DNA of 64,000 nucleotides from Proales similis (taxonomy: Eukaryota > Rotifera > Eurotatoria > Ploima > Proalidae), in the NCBI GenBank assembly GCA_019059635.1, contig JAGVRJ010000002.1, positions 2,666,001 through 2,730,000 of the forward strand, written 5' to 3'. The position numbers and the translations under genes were made by a program. Below are positions 20,137 to 31,450 of this stretch, in pieces. Under the pieces are notes generated by a model. It was not told the origin of the DNA, did not search any database, and saw only the letters and a list, made by a program, of their open reading frames with translations. Every line of letters begins with the position of its first letter. Position 1 is the first letter of the stretch.

Positions 20137-22982
20137 CTAGAAGTATTCTTTGGAGAACTTGAACTTTCGTTTGAAGCACTTTTTCTGTACCACTTTGCCG
20201 AATTCGCGATTGCCGCAAAAGAAGACGTCTATTTTGCCTTTTTGCTGCTTGGATATGTCGGCGAACAGCTGCGAAAGGATTAACCTGGCTGTGAGAAGGA
20301 AACGTGCAAGAAAACGCTGAGAGTACCTTGTCAAAATCGGGCCGGCCCGGGATGAGCTTTAGAGAAAAGTCGTCGATTTTGGACTGAATTTGACCCTTTT
20401 TGTTGAACTCGGGATTGTCGAGCGGCTTGATCTCTTGTACGACTTTGGCCGAAGTCATGTACAAGTGGATGCTTATGAACCGGTCGCTGCACTTTTCGCA
20501 CGAGTTCAATTGCTGTAGTTCAAGCTGCCCTAGGAGCTCAATGAACCATTCGAACGACTGGTAGTCTCGGTTCACCCAAATGAAATCCACCTTGATCGAC
20601 TCTGTCAGTTAAATTGCGAGAGCACTCACGAGCGGTGATCACCTTTTTGAGCTTCTTCTGCTCTAGCATGTCGTACCACTGATGATGACAGTTTGAGCAA
20701 GTCTTGAGCGACTTGATGTATCGAAACCAAAGACTCTGAAGAATGCTCGCGAACGGAGTGACGCCGATTCCTTCCCGTCCACTCAGGTTATTCAGGGTTG
20801 ACTTTTAAGCCAAGTAAAGTGTCTCACCTCCAGCAATTAGAACTGCATGCTCCGAGTCGAATATTCTCCTCGATGCTGTGCTGTACGGACCATCGATCAG
20901 AATCTTGGGCGAAAATTTGAAAATTAAGCTAAAACGTTGAGAGACGGTCAACTTACATCCATCCAGACGTTTCTTATGTTGTTGCTGATGTTCAGATTCC
21001 TCTCCATTCGCTTGGGCTTTTTCTCCGATTTCTTGTTCTGGGGTAAAAAACGATGCAAGTGAAGTCCTGAAAGAAAAGGCTTACATCACCGATTCGGTTG
21101 TGAAGATTCAAATCTTCTGGACTCATCAAATCGTTTCTGTTCTTTTTGTAGTTCACCATCACAACTGAAAATTCGGAAAAAGTGAGCGAATTGTTCATTT
21201 TGGAGTCCAATCCCAAACAGGAGCATACCCAAATTCGACATCCTTCTCTCGTATTTAGTTTCAGATGCAAACTTCATCGACCTGATCGAGCCGCCGCCAC
21301 CGTGAATCATTTTTTCTTTTGACATCTCGTAAAAGTAGTCGTACAACTTGTTTGTCCAGTTGCCCAAGCTTCTAATGTGCACCCACAGTTCGTCTAGAAC
21401 AATTTGAGAAAGTTAAACGACCAAAAAAACAAACGCCTCCTGGTTCAAATCGATTGCCTTTTAGCTCGGGCGCAGAACTAATAGTAAACGGGTGCCATTC
21501 ATATCGGGCAACTTTCGGTATTCTAATGTAAATATAGTCGCCACTCTTGAACTTGAAATTAGGCGGCCGGGTGATTATGAGCTGTGTGACCTAGATTGCG
21601 TTCGACGATCAGGCGGCGGTGGTAAAACGCCAAGCTGCACAGCCGAGCTTACCTTGGACGAGAGCAGGTTGACATCTCTAATGTACGAATCGCCATGATT
21701 TCGCGACTGAACTCGAACAAAGTTAAATATTCGCTCGAATATGAGGAAGAAAAGTGGCAGGAGGAACCATTTCCAAAAGTTCTTGGCGTGGACAAACAAA
21801 ATAATGTAGTAGACCACGTGAAGCCAATGAGTCCAGTAGAAGACCTGTCCGAGCAATGGGAGAGATTTGAAATCAAGAGGCAGCCAAATTGAAGCGAACC
21901 TGAAAGAAGCCCTTTTTCCTGACGCAGGGCATCGCGAATATCTCAATGATGGCCAATACGACCAAGAGTATCCAGCCGGTGGGCACGGCAGTGGCAAATA
22001 TCCATCCGATGCCTGATTTAGTGGTGAACAAGAGCTCTGCGTAAGAGCCAGCACCGGCAGACGTCTGATTTGCAGTCAAAGTGACGTTCTCTGTGCTGTC
22101 GATTCTCTGGATGATCTGCTGCGAGCTCTCGCTCAGCTTTTCCATGCTTGTGTAATTCTTCTCAACAAATGACTCGATCAGCTTTGACAGGATGCGCGAA
22201 CTCTTCATCGCTTCTTTCAACTTGGAGGCTTTATACTCGTTGCTTAGGTGGTCTTAAAGTATTTTTAAATTAGAACTCGATCTGTGTCGAAGTAGAGCAA
22301 ACGCAAACAGGTTACATAGGTTGATACAGTGAGCCACTGTGTGCATTATGCTCATCAGCAGGATGAAAATTCCGATCAGTTTGTGAAATCGAATGAAATC
22401 GTCCTTGATCGAAATATCCGTTTAAAATGGTCCAAGCCAAAATAAAAGCTGGCAGCCGACTAGACTCACCACGGGCATGAAGCGGCCAGCATAAGAATTT
22501 CTCAGCCAAGTGATCAATCGTCGGAGAACAAGCAGAATGATCAGACCGCTATTGAAATTGATCAGGATACCGCCGACTCGGGCGATTTTTAAGTACGTAT
22601 TGGCGTTTGAATAAATGCTGAGCTGAACGATCGTCAGTATAACTTGCACCACGATGAACAAAAGTATGCAAATGAAAAAGGAGAGATTATTTCTGTAAAA
22701 CGATGGCCGTAGGTATTTTGACTTGACAAGTGACTTCCAAAGAGGCGTACGGTTCTTGCCTTCTTTAGCCTTGATGTTCTGCGACGTCTTCTCTTCGTCC
22801 TCGCTCTGCTTTATACAAGACAGACAAGAGCTGTTTGAACGCTCCGAGCTGGTCTCAATCTCGTACGAATCTCCGCCGCCGGTGGGCTGTGTGGCTTCCA
22901 CGCCGCTCAAATCGTTCTGACTCACATCTCTTGTGTACTTGTAGTAGTTGCTCTGACCTCTATCATCTGAGTCGATCAGCAT
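20137..22982 (-). CDS. NOX5: NADPH oxidase, NOX5-type catalytic core
   Basis: A multi-exon gene. The core transfers electrons from NADPH through FAD and two hemes to oxygen, making superoxide. The heme helices are present: 'RFHKLIGIFILLMSIMHTVAH' and 'WTHWLHVVYYIILFVH', with His pairs spaced 13 residues apart as in the family. FAD site: 'YEWHPFTISSAPE'. NADPH sites: a GGIGVTPFASIL block across a splice junction, 'KVDFIWVNRDYQSFEWF', 'LIPGRPDF', 'GKIDVFFCG' and the aromatic end 'FSKEYF'. Long insertions and this wording match NOX5 rather than NOX1-4. The first exon (22982-22470) starts with a charged, Ser-rich segment and no EF-hand is seen; the frame stays open upstream to about 23093 behind a T-rich tract, so further 5' exons are possible. 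Confidence 0.9.
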
Positions 22983-23380
22983 CTCGTGCGCTGGCTGTTC
23001 ATTCGGATCCCGAAACAGAGAAGCCCAAGAATGGGTGGATATATCCGAGTCTGACGTTCGATCTCGAGCAAGATACGCGGCAAAGCTTTTTTATTAAAAG
23101 AAATAAAAAAAAAAGGTCAATAAAGAGCAAATTTGTGTTTTTCTCGCTTAGTGTGGCGGATGAAATTTCAGCTCAATTCCTTATTTGATGTTTAATAAAA
23201 TCACAACCCATTTAAGCGTATCGTGTGGTAAATAATAAAAGACAAACCCACAAAATAGAAGAGCTCAAGACGAGGTGCAGAGCATGAAATGATTGACAAA
23301 TTGTTTACCAGCCTCTACTCAAGCGATCATTGTTCGTACCAGTAGCTCTAGATAAAAGCTCGCAAATCTGAATGCATTCA

Positions 23381-23382
<2 letters not shown>

Positions 23383-23411
<29 letters not shown>
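23383..23411. repeat. CA microsatellite
   Basis: About fourteen AC dinucleotide units, followed by imperfect ACAGACATACAC repeats. Likely length-polymorphic. Confidence 0.95.
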
Positions 23412-23415
<4 letters not shown>

Positions 23416-23934
23416 TACACACGAACAGACACATACAAAAAAACACGCGCATACAAGTCAGAAGGAGAATGAAATCTGAAGGGTAAATCGAAAAGAGACG
23501 AAAAAAAGTTTAAAGCAGGAGAAAAGAGAATAGCACGCGGGCGGTCTCTCAGCTGATCAATAGCGATGACTTGACAAAATCGGCAAATGGTGCACACGTC
23601 TTATTTATAGCTCTTCCTATTTGAGTCGCTGTTCTAAAAGGTGCGAATGTCAATGTACTTAATCTCGAATGTAAACTAGGCGACGATCCTATGATTTTAG
23701 AATCCTAGATCTTCAAATGGAAACGCGTGTGTGCATGTGCCACAAATAAAGATCTTGAGTCAACACGGACGACAGGCGACCGTCGCCAGCAACAATAGGG
23801 TTGTTTGCGTTCGTGTCGAAATTTGTGTCTGTGGCTAACAACTACTTTGCCAAATTGTAATGGCGACGGCAAACTTCCAAAATTCAAATAAATAATTGCC
23901 TCCCCTCACCGTATTATGTAAAATAGAGGATAGC

Positions 23935-23952
23935 CGCACACACACACACACA
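23935..23952. repeat. short CA microsatellite
   Basis: About eight CA units upstream of the oxidase gene, in non-coding sequence. Confidence 0.85.
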
Positions 23953-24129
23953 ATCGCATGTTTTTGTGTATTGCGCGTTTGCATTAAATGGGTGCTTGTT
24001 TGCATCCTATTTGTGTGCAAAATGCCCCTTCCTATTAAGTAAAGCATAGGGGCGAGCATATTTGCCAATTGACACCAAAAGTTATTTGCAACAAACATCA
24101 CTTGAACTAATGAATAAGTTAGTAACCTC

Positions 24130-24578
24130 ACTTGCGAACGACGCCTCATCTCTTCAACCCTGGTAAACTTCAAACATTCTGCACAAATATTTGCCACTCA
24201 TGCTTTGATGGGTGAATATCAACTTCTTTTTTTTTAAACGTTTTTTTTTTCTTTCGAATCAAGCAAATTGGTCAGATTAAGTAGCGACCGCGATCATATG
24301 ATACTGCGACATCTAGAAACTGCTGGAACTTACTCGCTTGACTGCTTGCGAATCTTGTCCGGTATCTTTTTGGCCAATCTGACCAATCGATTCGGCCTTT
24401 GCTCGTCTTCGTCAGCATCAAGCTCGTCCAATGTTGATATTTGCTGCTGCTCGTCGTCAGCTGGACCATCGATGCTCCTTAATGCGAAGCTAACTTTTTT
24501 CTCACTTTTATGATGATGTCCCTCATCAGTAGGATGTAAAAGTGAATGACTCGGCTGATGCGGGTCTTGTTCGCTCAT
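24130..24578 (-). CDS. partial gene model: small acidic protein with PP1-docking-type motif
   Basis: Not recognised. Exon 1 runs from the ATG at 24578 to 24334 and ends in a good donor (GA|GTAAGTT). It encodes a His/Gln-rich start, then 'SEKKVSFALRSIDG', an acidic stretch ('TLDELDADEDEQ') and a basic helix ('RLVRLAKKIPDKIRKQ'). KKVSF fits the [RK]VxF docking motif for protein phosphatase 1. A second exon can be joined in phase near 24184-24134, giving 'CLKFTRVEEMRRRSQ' and a GTGAGG donor. Later exons are not resolved. The motif alone is weak evidence of function. Confidence 0.4.
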
Positions 24579-25436
24579 TTTCAGATTGTCGCACAAATAG
24601 ACAAGACTTTTGGTTCGATTTTGGCGGCCAGATTTCGACTGATTGATACTTTACTCTCTTCTCAGCTCTTTTTCTATTCATTTTTTTTCTCAATTTGCTT
24701 TTATTCATGCATCATCGCATCTGCCTGGTCAGTTTTAGCACATGCGACGGCCACATGGTTTATCTCAATTCAATTAATTGAAGTTCAAGTTAGCACATTA
24801 GAACTCTATTTTGGCTCATTATTCGTCACATTTCTAGCGATCTAGCAAACGTCAGACGTTGCAATCGTAATCGAAACCAGCAGATTGGCGCTGCTTTTAC
24901 TCCTTCAAACTGCTTTAACACTCTGTTTATCATCTGGCTTAAAATTTTCATACTCGACTTTAACTCGGCTAAAAATTCAAACTTAAAATAAATTCGCCTC
25001 GGATCCGAAAACCACATCAAAAAAAGAGAAATTTTGCCGACCACGCCCGTCATGGTTCTTTTTTAGCTTGATTGAGCAATTTGAAGTATTCATTATGAAA
25101 ATTTCCTATTCCCAAGTAGAATGGAGCGCTACGTTAATTAGGTTGATATTGGGGAGGAAAAGCATAGAAAAGCAAGCAGAATCGTCGCTTGACTGGTCCC
25201 ACTTAAGATTGAAAAAATTGACTCCAAAATTTGAAGAGATAAGAGGGCTCTTGAGGGCTCGGAAATTCAAGTGAGCTTCAAGGCTGCCGAATCGAGTCTG
25301 AGAACGAACGATCGGCAAATCTAACTCCACTATTTTTACAACTTGCTGCCTACATTAGCGAGAAATATTTTCAAGTAGACGCCAAACAAAGCAGCTCTCA
25401 GGCTCAGTCAGACACATAGCTACTAGTGCAGTTGAA
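24579..25436. other. intergenic region between divergent genes
   Basis: Lies between the start of the small minus-strand gene (24578) and the transporter (25437). Only short spurious frames are found; no clear TATA box. Confidence 0.45.
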
Positions 25437-26971
25437 ATGAACGAAGATTATCAGTTGGCGGCGAGTGAACCGCAGCCGGCCAATCATTACTCGAGGTCAT
25501 ACCGAATAGCCAAGACAGTGCTGTTGATATTCGCCTGGATTACGCTCGGTCTTAACAACGAAATGATTGCGCCAACGTTGGAAGACTTGCGCTCGTCGCT
25601 TTCTCTCAACTACGAGCAGTCGTCGAATCTGATTGCTCTGCGAAATGCCGGCTACATGCCGACCGTGCTCATAAGTGGAGCAATTCTTGGTCGTTTGCCG
25701 AATCATATCGATTTAGTGATGGCAGCCTCAAGTGGCACTATAGCATTAGGTAAATTCCACTGAGGTAGAATTGAAGGTAGAATTGAATCCAACCTAATCT
25801 ATTTGATTAAGCGAGTCTGGTCATACCGACCGTAAAGCCCTACTGGCTCTCTTGTCTTTCCTTCATTTTGCTTGGAATCGGATCGGGCAGTTTCGACATA
25901 TGCGGCAATAACTTAATACTTAAACTCTGGCACGGAATCTCAAGCTCACCCATAAACGCTATGCATGCGGGCTATGGAATCGGAGGCATATTGGCGCTTC
26001 TGATCGCTCGGCCGTTTCTCAACTTTGATCCACAAATCGATCAGAACGGCAACAACACAACACATATAACTATTTTCAAACAAATTTCAGCTCAAAACTC
26101 AAACATTGCATCCAGCAGTGTTCAAATTCCCTACACAATTGCAGCATTAAACGCCGTATTTATGGCATGTATGTGCGTGCTGGCACATTTTTACGAGAGA
26201 CGGACAGTTAGAAAGATAAAGAGAAACAAGAGCTCGCAGATTCCTTTGATAAATTCGCCAGAAACCAGCACGCGAGCATTCACCGGTGCGACAAAAACTC
26301 GAGACGGTCTTTTGAGCTCCAAGTCGAGGTTTTCTCCCGCACGCTTCTACGCCCTGATTCAGATCTTCCTTGTTCTAATGATATTCGTTCACTCCGAAGG
26401 ACTTATGACTGTGTTCGGCCGTTTTATGCTCACTTATGCTACTCTTGGACCGGCCAAGATGTCCTTGAACGAATATTCAACGATGCAATCGCTCTACTGG
26501 ATTTTGGTTGTATTGTCTCGCTTGGCTACTGCATTCGTTGCGTTCAATTTAAATCCGATTGTGCTCATGTTTGGCCTGGCTTCGGTCAATGTTTTCATGA
26601 GCGCCTTTTACATATTGCCATCAATGGCCGGTGAGAAGTTGCTCTATTGGGTGGGGGTTGTGGTGATCGGAGCTGCGTCAGGCCCGTTGATACCGTCGTC
26701 GTTTATGCTTGGACGAAAATATCTAAATCAGCTAAAGCCATTTGTGGTATCGATTTTCTCGATCGGCATCGGACTTGGGGGAATTGTATACTCAAGCATC
26801 ACAGGATTCGTTCTCGATTCGCTCAAGGATGAGCAGAATATTCTAGGATTCGATAACGCCAACTCTTCTTACATGATAGCGCACGTATTCTTCGGCGCAT
26901 CGTTGCTCTGTGCTGCCACCTTGTCTCTGAGTCTGATCGTTTATAAAAAATGCTTTCATTTAATAAATTGA
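25437..26971 (+). CDS. MFSD4: MFS sugar-type transporter, MFSD4/NaGLT1 family
   Basis: Two exons, 25437-25749 and 25812-26971, joined in phase, give 490 aa. About twelve hydrophobic helices are visible. The first half has 'ITLGLNNEMIAPTLEDLRSS' and 'NAGYMPTVLISGAILGR'. The second exon opens with 'LLGIGSGSFDICGNNLILKL' and 'INAMHAGYGIGGILALLIA', the family signature of a Gly-rich helix with Asn, then 'HxGYGIGG'. The second bundle contains 'VHSEGLMTVFGRFMLTYA' and 'ASGPLIPSSFMLGRKYL'. Known: MFSD4A/B are plasma-membrane transporters, NaGLT1 (MFSD4B) carrying glucose or fructose with sodium. The substrate here is unproven. Confidence 0.8.
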
Positions 26972-29359
26972 TCAACCTGCTAAGATCGTCATCTTCGTCG
27001 TATTGTTGGTCTCTGGGCTCCCTAGAGATGAAATTTCAATTGCGTCATTGGCGAATGTACACAAAATTTCTGAATTCCCACAAAATAACACCAATTGGAG
27101 GTTGAAGATCGTCTAGCTCTTTAAGAGGTATTTATTTCATGATAAACTGAGACTCCCACTGGTCGCTGCTGTCGTTTAGATGCGTTGTTTTTTTTTTATT
27201 CTTCCTCCAAGGCCTTGATTCACACCATTATTTACTCAATTTCGATGGTTTGTGAATAGCGTCACTAAAACGGAAGCATTTATCAAGCCGCCAAGAACTA
27301 GACATCGACAATTCAATCCAATCGCGTTGTTTAGGTTTTTGACTCAAGGTGAGAAATTATTGAAAAATATTGTCCGATTATTGATTTGCTGGATCTATCA
27401 AAACTCCCACGTTTGTTTGATCCTCCATTTTAAAATGTGTTTTTTTTTCGTAACACAAACAACCCTTTTAGTTGGGCGGCGCACGCATTTGCGTCATTTA
27501 TTGCTACACGATACCGGCGAGTGGGATATAAGTTACCAAGATTTGAGCAGATCAGCCCAAACAATAGACAGGTGAAAACCCGAAGAAGAACAGGGCAATT
27601 TAAATAATCGATTTCTATCAATTTCAATCTCTACACCTCGGTCCGATTAAAAAGCCAAAGCTAAAAGCTAAATGCTCTCCCAAATCCTTTACATTCGTGC
27701 AATCAAAATATTTTTCTTTCATTTCTTCACTCGTGCACTATTTAAGTGAGAGCCTAATTCCGACTGCGTTTCGGCTGCAGTTTCAGTCTGATCTACTTTT
27801 CAGGTTCGAAAGGATCGATTCTGTCCAATTTAACTTTCACTTGCAATCTACCTGAAGCTTATTTGGCGCTTGGACGATTTTATTTTGCTTTCATTTCACC
27901 TTCAACTGTGAACATACTCGGTTGGTTGAATGACGCCGGGACGTCGGCGTGGCGGTAATTATCGCATGTGGGACTGCATGCGTCAGTTGCACATGCTCGG
28001 CTCTGGAATGGTTGCTGGTTTGGCGTGCTACGTTCAAACTTTTATGATGCGTCTAACCTTCTTAGGAGAAAAAGCCCTCATGACTCAGAGGCAACTTCAT
28101 AAATTATGCTCTAACACTTGAATAGGGCGTCAAACTTTAGCCGCCGCTCGATTATGATTCATCGTGATGTTATTGTTTTGTTGTTGCTCGTGCTGTTTGC
28201 GATCTGTGGTTGTAATAGTCCGACTAGCAACAAATCTTCTCCCCCATCATCCCAGCGTTGAGCGGTGAGCTGCATCCGACTCTATCCCGACGCATTCGAG
28301 AACGGAACAAGGCATTTTTTTTTTTCTTTTCAACCCATTAAGAGCTCGTTTGTTTTCATTATATTCAAAAATCTTGAAAAATCAACTCTTTTCATACGCG
28401 CTGTGTAAAGAACGCGCAAGCCTATGAGTCAAACAATCGACAACAAAGCCATTTTTGAAACTAAACTTAGCACAAGGTTGCCCAATCTATTGCCTTGTCA
28501 ACCGCATTTGCTCACGACATAATGTCACATATGTGTTTGCTCTCTTTAAATCACGATTGCGCACCGAATAACTCACTGAGGCCAGAAAACGTGCAGCATG
28601 TTACCTAAATATCGCAAAGGCGTTCGTCTACTGTTCTAAAATGATCTCGATTTTCGCATTGCTCTCACGCTCATCTTTCAACACCACCATTTTGCCGAGC
28701 AGCGGCACAAGAAAAAAAAATTCAAACAAAAAAAATCAAATTCGTCAATTCGCTCAAAATGCACTCTCTCCCCTTTGCCTCTCTCTCTTTCTCCCTCTCT
28801 TTCGCTCCTCTTTCCCTCTATCTGGCTTTATTCGCTCTTTATCTCTTGGCTTGGCTTGTTTTTTGAGTCACTTGAAATCGAGCGGCGTTTCGGGTTACTC
28901 ACTCAATAAAAAAAAAAAATTCTTTTATGCTTGATGGCGAGCGACGGTTGTTTCGAGTTAAAATTAGAGAGAATGATGACGAGAGACAGAGCGAAAGCGA
29001 AACAAACGCGTTACATAACTCTCACACGCACACACACACACACACACTGAAAATGAACTGCGGCGCTCACCGCACTCACACGACATAGAAGCGCACTGCA
29101 GACAAGCGCAAGCCCGGACGCACACAGCGCCCTTTGTCGGTTCTTGCGATAACATCTATTTTAACTTATCTGATTCACACAATTGCCTCCTTAGCAATCT
29201 ATCAAGCTGGTATCAAAAACATTTAAAAAATTTTTGCTTCGCTTTCTATTTAGAATAAGAAGATCCAGTGAGGCGCTCGCCATTTTTTCAAACATTCAGC
29301 TTCCCAAAGCCTTGAAATAAAATTGCAAAACAAGAAAAGAGAGCGTGAAGCGAAACTGA
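26972..29359. other. gene-poor region, 2.4 kb
   Basis: No exon with recognisable coding character on either strand. It holds the 3' end of the transporter, T-rich and CT-rich tracts (28765-28860), a CA microsatellite (29029-29047) and the presumed promoter of the bZIP gene at 29360. Regulatory sequence for that factor is the likeliest content, by position only. Confidence 0.45.
29029..29047. repeat. CA microsatellite
   Basis: Nine to ten CA units about 310 bases before the bZIP gene. Confidence 0.85.
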
Positions 29360-31018
29360 ATGATATCTATAATGTCAAATGCAAATTCGAGCCATGCCCT
29401 AGCAAGAGCCAACCCAGTCAAGCCAGCAGAGGTAGCCGGCACAGCCAAACGAACGCTGCCACAAAGTGAATTCAGTTTAAACACCAACAGCATGCAGAGT
29501 GACACAAGTGAAACAAGTCGAAGTTCAGAGGTGTCATCTGTGTCTCAGCACATGTGCGCAGACGACCAACGAACGAGAGACGCGGTCGACAGCCTCGTTC
29601 TAATGGCGTCTACACAGCAAACGGGCGTTGAACTGTCAGAACAAATCAAGAGCAAGAGCTCACCGGAGGGCCTAGAAATTGTAAAATAATATCTCCTATC
29701 ATCTGACACTGCGTCGATCAAGATTGACCGTTTCTGACTAGGTGCTCGATAGCTCATTGTTAAATGCTGCCAACAAAAACGCCTGCAATCGTACAGGCAA
29801 TGAGAATGCAGTGGAAGAAGCATGCAAGACAATATTGACTCAGGTGTTAAAGCAATGTCCAAATGCGAGCGAAGTTCGATCGATTGTGATCAAAACAAAG
29901 GCAGCAGACGATGCGGCGGCGACTGATAACGAAACTGGAACAGAGCAGCGAGTGAGCAAGAAACGCAGCCATGACGAGGCGACCGCCCAGTACGAAACGT
30001 TCAACGCTTCCGAAGATGAAGATAGAGCAGCTGCTATTCAAAGTCGCCAAAGATTCAAAACAGCTCCCACGTTGGCCACTGGTCGTAAATCAAAAGACGA
30101 TGAGGTAAAACTGCGCCGCTTGACAACTGAGCTAAAGCTAATTCACATCGCCTCGAAAAGCTTCCGCCCGACGAAGAAAGAAAACGAGCCGAACGAAGGC
30201 AACGTAATAAAGAGGCAGCGGCCAAATGCAGACGAAAGCGTGAAGAGCTCACCAATAGATTAGCCAAAGTGAGTCGACTATGGATCAATTTCTGATGGTG
30301 CATTATTTATTTCGAAATTATTTAGGAATCGGAAAAACTGAGAGCTGCGAACGCAAAGCTAAAGAATGAGAGCAGCTCATTGATGTCGGAAAAACTCAGA
30401 CTCGACGGCTTGTTCAAGACGCATTTGTACGGTTGCAACAAGCTTGGAACAAAAACGGTCGACATAAATGAAATGAGGAAACGATCGCCGGTGTTGAGCC
30501 CACTTCCCAAAAAGCGCTACGATTGGCTGGCACAAGAAGCGCTCAAGTCGTCCACTCTGATAACGCCCAACAGTGGCAAAGACCTCGACAAGACTATAAA
30601 AAGCTTTGAATTGACTTCAGCAAACGACAAGACTTCCGGTGAGCCAGAAGAGAAGATAAGGCGTCCAGACAACCTTGAGCTCAAGCCAAAGTGTCAGGGC
30701 TCAATTTCAATCGATACGCCAACACATACGGGCTTTACAAACATGTTTAACTTACGCCATCTGATAAGCATGATTAGTCCGTCTGCGGCCATCTGCTCGC
30801 CAGGCCTCTTTCCGTCGCCCAGTATTTTCTTGGACCAGTTCGCCAGTCCCCTTTTCTCACGCAGCATATCATACAACTCGCCCACTCAGCACTTGCTCAA
30901 CTTGGGTTCGATTTCGCCGCAAGTGAACTCTTTAAACACACCGGTACTTCAGGCGGCCTACTGTCACAAGTCATTTGTAGACTCCGAACTCTCAAGTCAG
31001 AATAAAAAGAAAAGCTGA
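29360..31018 (+). CDS. FOS: AP-1 bZIP transcription factor (Fos/ATF3 type)
   Basis: Four exons with phase-0 joins: 29360-29680, 29742-30104, 30161-30268, 30326-31018 (494 aa). Exon 3 is 108 bases and carries the basic region: 'LPPDEERKRAERRQRNKEAA' then 'AKCRRKREELTNRLAK', with the N-x-(A/E)-A-A-x-C-R core of Fos/Jun/ATF3. Exon 4 continues the zipper ('ESEKLRAANAKLKNESSSLM') with a leucine-type heptad and a terminal His-Leu-x-x-Cys like the Fos/ATF3 'H...C' end. N-terminal and C-terminal parts are Ser/Thr-rich and disordered. Wording lies between Fos and ATF3/JDP2. Known: these bind AP-1/CRE sites as dimers. A poly(A) signal is at 31237-31242. ATG at 29372 is an alternative start. Confidence 0.82.
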
Positions 31019-31450
31019 ATAAGGTGCGTTTCGTTCTTTAATTTTGTTCAGTCTACCTTCAAACCTTAAAACTAGAATGCTTTCTGTTTCTATTTTTGTA
31101 GGCTTCTTCTTTGTTCACTGTAAATTTATTCGGACGAATCTGTTCTGTTTCTTTTCTTTTTCTCTCTCTCTCTTAATCTCTATTTCACTTTAATTTAATT
31201 CAGTTAAGCTCAATCAGTCTTAGTATTTGTTTCTCGAATAAAACCCTATTTCTGTCCAATGCTTCATTTTGAAATTTTATTAGAATCCAACTCGGTTTAA
31301 TGTTTGCCTCTGTTTTTATCGTGTCGAATAGAACCCTTTAAATCTGTTTTGTTTTGCATTAAACTTGTTTTATTTAATTTTTCATCCTAATTCGCCATCT
31401 TCGCACGCGTCAATTGAATGCCAGCATCTTCTTCTTAAATTTGTTCAGTG
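31019..31450. other. 3' UTRs of convergent genes
   Basis: Holds the 3' UTR and poly(A) signal (31237) of the bZIP gene and the 3' end of the TIR-SAM gene from the other side. T-rich, with no coding frame. Confidence 0.5.

Larger units (their letters stand above)
22983..24130. other. intergenic or 5' region of the oxidase gene
   Basis: No convincing exon. Just upstream of the oxidase ATG the minus-strand frame stays open to about 23093, preceded by a run of T residues and an AG near 23086, so a splice or trans-splice acceptor may lie there. Two CA microsatellites are listed separately. Confidence 0.4.

Noticed and set aside
23383-23411. CRISPR-like or satellite array.
   Set aside because: It is a plain CA microsatellite; no spaced direct repeats occur anywhere in the window.
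27252-28934. Several 60-105 codon frames in the gap before the bZIP gene.
   Set aside because: Low-complexity Ser/Leu/Phe runs from CT-rich DNA, no domain-like pattern, no consistent exon chain.
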